Under the pieces are notes generated by a model. It had not been told where the DNA came from, made no database searches, and was given only the letters and a program-made list of their open reading frames with translations. Shown piece after piece: positions 1 through 5,941 of a DNA stretch of 7,359 bases. Positions within the stretch are counted from its first letter, which is position 1. Every line of letters starts with the position of its first letter. A program made the position numbers and the translations under genes. This stretch comes from Bacillota bacterium (GTDB lineage: Bacteria; Bacillota; Bacilli; Thermoactinomycetales; DSM-44946): the NCBI GenBank assembly GCA_021793745.1, contig JAJYSD010000048.1:1-7359 (forward strand). The letters are read 5' to 3'.

Positions 1-363
1 ATCGGCCTTCCCTTTTCCCTCCTGCTCGGCGCCCTGGAGGAAATCTACCGTCCGCTCCCCTGGTCGGCGGTGACGCCGCTGCAGTGGCTCTGTGTCCTTT
101 ATCTGGGCACTTTTCCCGCCGTCGTCGCTTTTCTTTTTTGGACCCGGGGCATCCAGCTCGTCGGCCCGTCCAAATCGGGGGTGTTTCTCCATCTGATCAT
201 GCCCTTTGCGGTGATCATCGCCCTTTTTTTGGGGGAAACGCCGACCTGGGCCCAGGGAGTAGGCGCAGCCTTTGTGCTTCTCGGGGTGCTCATGGCATCC
301 CGTTTGCCGAAGAGGAGTGAAGGGCGTGGGAAGGCTCCGCCGTCCCGGAAGCTGGAGGGATGA
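1..363 (+). CDS. EamA/DMT-family transporter, C-terminal part (5' end outside window)
   Basis: The frame is open from base 1 to the TGA at 361-363, giving the last 120 residues of a protein whose start lies upstream of the window. It is hydrophobic, with about three to four membrane segments. Its sequence resembles the second EamA repeat of drug/metabolite transporters: a 'YLGTFPAVVAFLFWTRGIQ' stretch, then 'VGPSKSGVF', then a helix ending 'FLGETPTW', then a final helix with 'GAAFVLLGVLMASR' and a basic cytoplasmic tail. EamA proteins usually have ten helices in two repeats and sit in the cytoplasmic membrane, exporting or importing small metabolites. The substrate cannot be told from this fragment. 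The gap to the next gene is about 85 bases with no evident terminator, so the two may be co-transcribed. Family assignment is fairly sure; specific function is unknown. Confidence 0.85.
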   Translation: MGLPFSLLLGALEEIYRPLPWSAVTPLQWLCVLYLGTFPAVVAFLFWTRGIQLVGPSKSGVFLHLIMPFAVIIALFLGETPTWAQGVGAAFVLLGVLMASRLPKRSEGRGKAPPSRKLEG

Positions 364-433
364 TCCGGTTTTCCTGGTTCCCCGGAGTCGGAGCGCCGGA
401 GCGCCTTCGGCCGGTGGGGGATCAATGATTGAA

Positions 434-439
434 AAGGAG
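434..439 (+). promoter_or_regulatory. Shine-Dalgarno site deciding the MOSC gene start
   Basis: AAGGAG here overlaps the upstream in-frame GTG at 439, so that GTG cannot be the start served by this site. The in-frame TTG at 448 (8-base spacing) and ATG at 451 (11-base spacing) are the realistic starts. Confidence 0.65.
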
Positions 440-450
440 TGTGGCCCTTG

Positions 451-1176
451 ATGAAACCGATCGGGGAGATCCAGGAGATCATCCGGTACCCGGTGAAATC
501 GTTTCAAGGGGAACGCGTACAGAGGACAAAAGTGACAAAAGGGGGGATCTACGGGGACCGGAGCCATGCTTTCCTGGATGAATCGAGACCCGGCCGGTTT
601 CTCACGATTACCCAATGCCCTGAAATGGTCCGGTATCAGGCGCGGTTTCAGGGGGAGGAGGTGGAGGGCCGTTATCCGCCGGTGGAGGTGGCGGCGCCTG
701 ACGGCCGGATCTACCGCTTCGGCGATGCTGAGCTGAAGGATCGCATCGAGCGGGAGGCCCGGCGGAGGGTTTCAACGGTGACCTATGCTCCCGCCCGGCC
801 GGCCGGGGCGATCGAGGAGGAGCCGGTGCTGATCGTCACCGACGCCTCCCTTCGGAAACTGGAAGGGTGGTGGAAGGGGACGGTCGCTTTGGAGCGGTTT
901 CGCCCCAACCTGTTGATCGCCCTGGATCACCCGACGCCCTTCGCCGAAGACCGTTGGATCGGACGGGTGTTGAGGGTCGGCGACGTGGAATTGGCGGTCC
1001 AAAGGCCCTGTGAGCGCTGCATGATCGTCACCGTCGATCCGAAAGACGCGAGCCGTGATCCCACGTTGCTCAGGACGCTGGTAGAGGAGAGGGACAACTG
1101 TTTCGGTGTTTATGCCGGGGTGATCAAATCCGGTGTAATCGAGGCTGGACAGCGGGTTTTTCTGACCGATTCATGA
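451..1176 (+). CDS. MOSC domain-containing protein (YcbX/mARC-like)
   Basis: This encodes a 241-residue protein made of an N-terminal MOSC_N beta-barrel and a C-terminal MOSC domain. The N-terminus carries the family motif 'YPVKS' at about residues 13-17, 'GDRSHAFLD' follows near 35-43, and 'FRPNLLI' lies mid-protein. The MOSC signature 'RPCERCMIVTVDP' has Cys187 and Cys190. In the YcbX/mARC family a conserved cysteine of this region binds the molybdenum of the cofactor, and members reduce N-hydroxylated compounds. Unlike E. coli YcbX, there is no C-terminal ferredoxin domain, so an electron donor would have to be separate. The start is ATG 451 or the adjacent TTG 448; a GTG at 439 lies inside the ribosome-binding site. 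Family is confident. The reductase role is inference from relatives, and the substrate is unknown. The gene lies between a transporter and malic enzyme, and neither neighbour explains its role. Confidence 0.88.
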   Translation: MKPIGEIQEIIRYPVKSFQGERVQRTKVTKGGIYGDRSHAFLDESRPGRFLTITQCPEMVRYQARFQGEEVEGRYPPVEVAAPDGRIYRFGDAELKDRIEREARRRVSTVTYAPARPAGAIEEEPVLIVTDASLRKLEGWWKGTVALERFRPNLLIALDHPTPFAEDRWIGRVLRVGDVELAVQRPCERCMIVTVDPKDASRDPTLLRTLVEERDNCFGVYAGVIKSGVIEAGQRVFLTDS

Positions 1177-1212
1177 TCGGCGACGGCTGCCGTTCCTTTC
1201 CTGTCCGCCTTC

Positions 1213-1221
1213 TGATATAAT
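1213..1221 (+). promoter_or_regulatory. Extended -10 promoter for malic enzyme
   Basis: TGATATAAT is a perfect TGn-TATAAT extended -10 element for the housekeeping sigma factor. The matching -35 position (about 1193-1198, TTCCTT) is poor, which is typical of extended -10 promoters. The start of transcription would fall near 1228, leaving a leader of about 55 bases before the TTG start at 1284. The element lies in the 107-base gap after the MOSC gene, where the local AT content rises sharply. Confidence 0.65.
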
Positions 1222-1267
1222 TAATGCTACTCTGGGTGGTCAAGCCTTTGAAACGCCTGCACGGAAC

Positions 1268-1277
1268 AAAGGGGTGA
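1268..1277 (+). promoter_or_regulatory. Shine-Dalgarno site deciding the malic enzyme start
   Basis: AAAGGGGTGA resembles the Bacillus consensus. It sits 6 bases before the TTG at 1284 but touches the upstream in-frame GTG at 1278, so the TTG is the better start. Confidence 0.6.
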
Positions 1278-1283
1278 GTGGCG

Positions 1284-2501
1284 TTGTCCACTATACGTGA
1301 AGAAGCGCTGAAACTGCACCGTGAACACCAAGGAAAACTGACAGTTCAGGCCAAAGTGCCGGTAGACTCCGCCCGCGATCTCAGCTTGGCCTATTCGCCG
1401 GGCGTGGCGGAGCCGTGCAAGGAGATTCATACCGATCAGAGGACCGTATACGATTACACGATGAAAGGAAATTTGGTTGCGGTTGTTTCGGATGGAACGG
1501 CCGTGCTGGGTTTGGGAAATATCGGCCCCCATGCCGCCATGCCGGTGATGGAGGGGAAAGCGGTCCTGTTTAAGGCCTTTGCCGGGGTGGATGCCTTTCC
1601 CCTCTGCATCGATACGACGGAAATCGACAAAATTGTGGAGACGGTGAAGCTCCTTTCACCCAGCTTCGGGGGCATCAATCTGGAGGACATCGCGGCACCG
1701 AAGTGCTTCATCATCGAGGAACGTTTGAAGAAGGAAGTGGATATCCCCGTTTTCCACGATGACCAGCATGGAACCGCCATCGTCACGCTGGCCGGCTTGA
1801 TCAACGCCCTGAAGGTCGTGGACAAGAAAATGGAGGATATTCGCGTGGTGGCCAACGGCGCGGGAGCCGCAGGGGTCGCCATCATTAAATTACTGCTTTC
1901 CGTGGGCGTGCAGGATGTGATCATGTGCGACAGCAGAGGGACCATCTATGAAGGGCGCCCCTACGGGATGAATCCGATCAAGGAATCGATCGCACGCGTG
2001 ACCAATCGGGAGCGGATCCAGGGAACCTTGGCGGAAGCTATTCGGGGAGCGGATGTGTTTGTCGGGGTTTCCGTAGAGGGGGCGGTGACGAAGGAGATGG
2101 TCGCCTCCATGAACCGGGATCCCGTCATCTTTGCCATGGCGAATCCGATTCCGGAAATTTTGCCGGAAGACGCTTATGCCGCCGGCGCCAAAGTGGTCGG
2201 CACGGGGCGGTCGGATTTTCCCAACCAGGTGAACAATGTCCTGGCGTTTCCGGGGATTTTCCGCGGAGCCCTCGATGTGCGCGCCCGGGGAATCAATGAG
2301 GAAATGAAGATCGCGGCGGCGCGTGCCATCGCTGATCTGATCGACGAGGATGAATTGAGGCCGGATTATGTGATTCCCGCTCCCTTCGATCCGCGGGTGG
2401 CCCCCAGCGTCGCCGCTGCGGTGGCCAAGGCGGCGATGGATACGGGAATGGCCCGTATCCAGGTGGATACGAGAAAGTCTATGAGCGGACGCTGCGGATG
2501 A
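1284..2501 (+). CDS. NAD(P)-dependent malic enzyme, C-terminus apparently frameshifted
   Basis: The product oxidatively decarboxylates malate to pyruvate and CO2 with reduction of NAD(P), in the cytoplasm. It closely resembles B. subtilis YtsJ along nearly its whole length. The N-terminal malic domain has 'LAYSPGVAEPC' with the catalytic Tyr37, the lysine of 'MEGKAVLFK' (Lys92), and the metal-binding 'FHDDQHGTA' segment. The Rossmann domain begins at 'NGAGAAG' (residues 191-197), followed by 'FAMANPIPEI' and 'GTGRSDFPNQVNNVLAFPG'. A TTG start at 1284 gives 'MSTIREEALKLH', matching the family start; the GTG at 1278 is too close to the ribosome-binding site. As written it has 405 residues and ends in an atypical 'TRKSMSGRCG'. 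The usual tail reads on in the -1 frame to 2557, which would make about 424 residues. All catalytic parts precede the shift, so the enzyme may still work. NAD versus NADP preference cannot be read reliably. Confidence 0.93.
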   Translation: MSTIREEALKLHREHQGKLTVQAKVPVDSARDLSLAYSPGVAEPCKEIHTDQRTVYDYTMKGNLVAVVSDGTAVLGLGNIGPHAAMPVMEGKAVLFKAFAGVDAFPLCIDTTEIDKIVETVKLLSPSFGGINLEDIAAPKCFIIEERLKKEVDIPVFHDDQHGTAIVTLAGLINALKVVDKKMEDIRVVANGAGAAGVAIIKLLLSVGVQDVIMCDSRGTIYEGRPYGMNPIKESIARVTNRERIQGTLAEAIRGADVFVGVSVEGAVTKEMVASMNRDPVIFAMANPIPEILPEDAYAAGAKVVGTGRSDFPNQVNNVLAFPGIFRGALDVRARGINEEMKIAAARAIADLIDEDELRPDYVIPAPFDPRVAPSVAAAVAKAAMDTGMARIQVDTRKSMSGRCG

Positions 2502-2557
2502 ACGAGCGAATTCCCGCGGAGGAAGTGGAGCGTCTGTTGAACCGGCCTGCGACCTGA
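2471..2557 (+). other. Out-of-frame C-terminal tail of malic enzyme
   Basis: Read from GAG at 2471, this frame gives 'EKVYERTLRMNERI' followed by 'PAEEVERLLNRPAT' and a TGA at 2555-2557. It continues 'ARIQVD' of the main frame just as the family tail 'VDPEEVAEKTRKL' of B. subtilis YtsJ (from memory) does. The in-frame version instead gives ten unrelated residues and stops at 2501. One missing base around 2466-2471, either a real mutation or a sequencing or assembly error, would explain this. I see no strong slippery heptamer, so programmed frameshifting is less likely. Confidence 0.7.
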
Positions 2558-2619
2558 AGCGCCGGAGATCACGTTCACGGAAAGGTTTAAGAATCGGAGC
2601 CGTCCTGCTATGGTTAACG

Positions 2620-2649
2620 TTGCAGTCGATTTTGCAAATATGCTATCAT
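2620..2649 (+). promoter_or_regulatory. Promoter for the small ORF-accD-accA unit
   Basis: TTGCAG at 2620-2625 and TATCAT at 2644-2649 are separated by 18 bases, with a TGC extension just before the -10. This fits a housekeeping promoter with transcription starting near 2656. It lies in the 136-base gap after the malic enzyme tail, the most AT-rich part of that gap. I saw no FapR-like palindrome (TTAGTACC-type) near it. Confidence 0.6.
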
Positions 2650-2696
2650 TTGTCCGATGGTTGGTTGAGGCTGTCCGAATCTGAGGGGGAACCATG

Positions 2697-2879
2697 ATGT
2701 GGACCGTGATCTACATTGCGCCCGATTCGAAAACTGCGGAGCGGATCAAGGAAGGTTTGACCCATGAAGGCTTTTTGGTTCAGATCCGCCCGATGAACCT
2801 TTCCAAGGGTCAATACGAGATCCTCGTTCCGAAGGTGGAGCTGAAGGAAGTGCAGGAGGTTCTACCTTCCATCCTCTGA
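2697..2879 (+). CDS. Small conserved-looking protein upstream of accD, function unknown
   Basis: This encodes a 60-residue soluble protein beginning 'MWTVIYIAPDSKTAERIKEG'. The predicted order is strand (WTVIYIA), helix (SKTAERIKEGLTHEG), strand (FLVQIRP), strand (YEILVP), helix (LKEVQEVLPSI). This compact alpha/beta layout resembles the DUF2007 'putative signal transducing protein' group, where two strands and helices form a ferredoxin-like half. There is no signal peptide, membrane segment, metal-binding cluster or evident catalytic residue. The ATG at 2697 lies 7 bases after a GAGGGGG ribosome-binding site; an ATG one codon earlier (2694) is only 4 bases away and less likely. It is the first gene after the promoter at 2620-2649 and lies 45 bases before accD. 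It is therefore probably co-transcribed with the carboxyltransferase genes and could act on fatty-acid synthesis, but that is guilt by association only. Confidence 0.8.
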   Translation: MWTVIYIAPDSKTAERIKEGLTHEGFLVQIRPMNLSKGQYEILVPKVELKEVQEVLPSIL

Positions 2880-2909
2880 TATACCGAACGTGTGAGTTTT
2901 TTTACAGCG

Positions 2910-2918
2910 GATGAGGTG
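2910..2918 (+). promoter_or_regulatory. Shine-Dalgarno site deciding the accD TTG start
   Basis: GATGAGGTG lies 6 bases before the TTG at 2925. The upstream in-frame GTG at 2892 has no ribosome-binding site, and the GTG at 2916 lies inside this one. Confidence 0.65.
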
Positions 2919-2924
2919 TTATCG

Positions 2925-3806
2925 TTGTTAAAGGATATATTTAGGAAGCAACGCCGATACGCAACCATTCCTTCGCCGGATGCCAAGCGGGAGATCCCGG
3001 AAGGCATCATGCAGAAATGCCCCCGCTGCGGGACCATCAGCTACGCCAAGGAGCTGGAAAAAAACCTGAAGGTCTGCAAATCCTGCGGTTACCACTTCTC
3101 GCTGAGTGCCCCGGAACGGATCGCCGTCACGGTGGATGAGGGGCGTTTTTTTGAGTACGATGCCGACCTGAGATCCCTGGATCCGTTGGAGTTTCCGGAT
3201 TACAAAAGCAAAATCCAGAAGGATATGGAAAAGACGAATTTGAAGGAAGCGGTGGTGACGGGGGAAGGGACCCTCGGCGGTTATCCGGCGGTCATCGGCG
3301 TCATGGATTCCCGTTTCCGCATGGGGAGCATGGGCTCGGTCGTCGGGGAAAAAATTGCCCGGGCGGTGGAACAGGCGGTGACGAAGCGCTATCCGCTCAT
3401 CCTGTTCTCCGCCTCCGGCGGGGCCCGAATGCAGGAGGGAGTCCTCTCCCTGATGCAGATGGCCAAGACCAGTGCCGCCCTGGAACGGCTGCATCGGGAG
3501 CGGGTGCTGTTCGTTTCGGTGTTGACCAACCCCACCACCGGCGGGGTTTCGGCCAGCTTCTCCTCCCTGGGGGATATCAACATCGCCGAACCCGGCGCGC
3601 TGATCGGCTTTGCCGGTCGACGGGTGATCGAGCAAACCGTGCGTCAGAAGTTGCCGGATGACTTTCAGACGGCGGAGTTTCTCCTGAAGCACGGACAGTT
3701 GGATATGGTCGTCCCTCGGACGGAATTGCGTCAGACGTTGATCAAGATCCTGGAGTTGCACTCGAATGGGGGAAATGTCGATGGCAAACGGCCATCTGCC
3801 CTTTGA
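2925..3806 (+). CDS. accD: Acetyl-CoA carboxylase carboxyltransferase subunit beta
   Basis: AccD pairs with AccA to move the carboxyl group from carboxybiotin on AccB to acetyl-CoA, making malonyl-CoA for fatty-acid synthesis in the cytoplasm. The 293-residue length matches B. subtilis AccD (about 290). A TTG start gives '[12 protein letters not shown]', aligned with the Bacillus 'MLKDIF' start. A four-cysteine zinc ribbon is complete: Cys32, Cys35, Cys51 and Cys54. The crotonase-like carboxyltransferase fold follows, with '[14 protein letters not shown]', the '[20 protein letters not shown]' segment around Gly165-Gly166, and '[15 protein letters not shown]', ending in '[18 protein letters not shown]'. 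The last 26 bases overlap accA, as expected for subunits made in equal amounts by coupled translation. Nothing looks damaged or foreign. Confidence 0.97.
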   Translation: MLKDIFRKQRRYATIPSPDAKREIPEGIMQKCPRCGTISYAKELEKNLKVCKSCGYHFSLSAPERIAVTVDEGRFFEYDADLRSLDPLEFPDYKSKIQKDMEKTNLKEAVVTGEGTLGGYPAVIGVMDSRFRMGSMGSVVGEKIARAVEQAVTKRYPLILFSASGGARMQEGVLSLMQMAKTSAALERLHRERVLFVSVLTNPTTGGVSASFSSLGDINIAEPGALIGFAGRRVIEQTVRQKLPDDFQTAEFLLKHGQLDMVVPRTELRQTLIKILELHSNGGNVDGKRPSAL

Positions 3807-4743
3807 AAAACCGATCGTCGAATTGCGGCAAAAGATTGTCGAACTGAAGAAGTTTACCAAGGAAAAGCAGATCGATCTGTCTGAGGAGATCGCCACGCTG
3901 GAAGCCAAGGCGGAGCGGTTGGAAAAGGAAATCTACGGCAATTTGACCCCGTGGCAGCGGGTGCAGATCGCCCGCCACGCCTCCCGGCCCACCACGTTGG
4001 ATTATATTCAGCACATCTTTACCGATTTTATGGAGCTGCACGGGGACCGGCTGTACGGGGATGATCCCGCCATTGTCGGCGGTATTGCCAAATTGGACGG
4101 GATGCCGGTGACGGTCATCGGTCACGAGCGGGGAAAGGATACCAAGGATAAAATCGCCCGCAACTTCGGAATGCCCCATCCGGAAGGGTATCGGAAGGCG
4201 CTTCGCCTGATGCAGCAGGCAAACAAGTTTGATCGTCCCATCATCTGTTTCATCGATACCCAGGGGGCCCATCCGGGGATTGAAGCGGAACAGCGGGGGC
4301 AAAGTGAGGCGATCGCCCGGAACTTGCGGGAGATGGCCGGTTTCACCGTGCCCATCGTCTGTGTGGTGACCGGTGAAGGGGGAAGCGGCGGTGCCTTGGC
4401 CATCGGGGTCGGGAATCGCCTGCTCATGTTGGAACACGCCTATTACTCGGTGATTACTCCGGAGGGCGCTGCGGCCATTTTGTGGCGGGATGCATCCGAA
4501 GCCCAGCAGGCTGCGGAGGCTTTGCGCATCACTGCCCAGGATCTGTTGAAGTTGGGCGTGGTGGATCGCGTCATCCCCGAGCCGAAGGGTGGAGCCCATC
4601 GGGATCCCGAGACACAGGCGGCTTGGATCAAAGAAGCCCTTCTCGAAACCCTGAATCCCCTGATGGAAATGGATGGACCGTCGCTGGTCAAGGACCGGCA
4701 TCAGAAATATGCACGGATCGGTGTGTTTGCCGGCGGCGATTGA
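3781..4743 (+). CDS. accA: Acetyl-CoA carboxylase carboxyltransferase subunit alpha
   Basis: AccA completes the alpha2-beta2 carboxyltransferase with AccD. The 320-residue protein opens with '[18 protein letters not shown]' and a charged helical, probably coiled-coil region to about residue 55. It continues with '[19 protein letters not shown]' and the carboxyltransferase core: '[17 protein letters not shown]', 'GRGKD'-like 'HERGKDTKD', '[17 protein letters not shown]', and the oxyanion-forming '[10 protein letters not shown]' at about residues 198-207, then '[14 protein letters not shown]'. Of three possible ATGs (3766, 3775, 3781) the last is best placed, 8 bases after a run of five Gs (3768-3772) that lies inside the end of accD. 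The biotin carrier (AccB) and biotin carboxylase (AccC) are not in this window. A terminator follows 17 bases after the stop. Confidence 0.97.
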   Translation: MANGHLPFEKPIVELRQKIVELKKFTKEKQIDLSEEIATLEAKAERLEKEIYGNLTPWQRVQIARHASRPTTLDYIQHIFTDFMELHGDRLYGDDPAIVGGIAKLDGMPVTVIGHERGKDTKDKIARNFGMPHPEGYRKALRLMQQANKFDRPIICFIDTQGAHPGIEAEQRGQSEAIARNLREMAGFTVPIVCVVTGEGGSGGALAIGVGNRLLMLEHAYYSVITPEGAAAILWRDASEAQQAAEALRITAQDLLKLGVVDRVIPEPKGGAHRDPETQAAWIKEALLETLNPLMEMDGPSLVKDRHQKYARIGVFAGGD

Positions 4744-4760
4744 GGAACCCTTGCCTTTAT

Positions 4761-4796
4761 GCGCTGACAAAACCGATCGTCAGCGTTTCTATTTTT
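4761..4796 (+). terminator. Rho-independent terminator after accA
   Basis: CGCTGAC (4762-4768) and GTCAGCG (4779-4785) form a perfect 7-bp stem with a 10-base loop, and a G-U pair can extend it at the base. The 3' side runs straight into the T-rich tract TTTCTATTTTT (4786-4796). It separates the acetyl-CoA carboxylase unit from pfkA. The stem is short and the T tract is interrupted by C and A, so some readthrough is plausible. Confidence 0.75.
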
Positions 4797-4820
4797 GTCC
4801 CACTTGGACAAAATTTGTCC
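4793..4820 (+). promoter_or_regulatory. Triple TTTGTCC/GGACAAA half-sites, probable operator before pfkA
   Basis: TTTTGTCC (4793-4800) and GGACAAAA (4806-4813) form a perfect 8-bp inverted repeat around a 5-base spacer. The same middle element also pairs as an inverted repeat with TTTGTCC (4814-4820) around a single base. The block covers the -35 and spacer of the putative pfkA promoter, where a bound protein would block RNA polymerase. The GGAC-N6-TGTCC part has the spacing of one half of the B. subtilis CggR operator. The repeats are directly seen; the regulator identity is inference. Confidence 0.6.
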
Positions 4821-4832
4821 CTGTGGTATAGG
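4804..4832 (+). promoter_or_regulatory. Putative pfkA-pyk promoter
   Basis: TTGGAC (4804-4809) and TATAGG (4827-4832) are 17 bases apart, and a TGG immediately before the -10 provides an extended -10 TG. Both hexamers are imperfect. An alternative pair is TTGTCC (4815-4820) with TAATAT (4837-4842), 16 bases apart. Either puts the start of transcription shortly before the pfkA ribosome-binding site. Confidence 0.5.
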
Positions 4833-4844
4833 GAAATAATATGA

Positions 4845-5825
<981 letters not shown>

Positions 5826-5928
5826 AGGTCCGTGAAAGCAGGCATCGCTGAAGGGAGGCTGCGGAGTGGCGGAGAGGCAGGGTGCGTCCCTCCGGCCACA
5901 TCCGACCGGGATCTTTCACCAAGCTTCT

Positions 5929-5935
5929 AGGGGGG
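5929..5935 (+). promoter_or_regulatory. Ribosome-binding site of pyk
   Basis: AGGGGGG lies 6 bases before the ATG at 5942. The 116 bases between pfkA and pyk hold no clear promoter or T-rich terminator, so the two genes are probably on one transcript. Confidence 0.6.
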
Positions 5936-5941
5936 CAGGAT

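Noticed and set aside
383..405. Tandem CGGAGCGC repeat (389-396 and 397-404) with a partial third copy before the MOSC gene
   Set aside because: It is only two full copies of eight bases in a GC-rich spacer, with no T tract and only a weak 4-bp hairpin. I see no function.
1163..1196. Small hairpins at the end of the MOSC gene (CCGAT/ATCGG and ACGG/CCGT)
   Set aside because: Stems are 4-5 bp and no T run follows, so a terminator cannot be supported.
2460..2480. Programmed -1 frameshift in the malic enzyme gene
   Set aside because: The nearest candidate, G-AGA-AAG, is a poor slippery site, no stable downstream structure is evident, and the family is not known to use frameshifting.
2558..2696. 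Riboswitch or FapR operator before the accDA unit
   Set aside because: No conserved aptamer pattern or TTAGTACC-type palindrome is visible, only a promoter and a ribosome-binding site.
2928..3908. Long minus-strand open frame opposite accD
   Set aside because: It is the mirror of a GC-rich coding gene, its product is rich in His, Arg, Pro and Gln with no domain pattern, and accD is unmistakable on the other strand.
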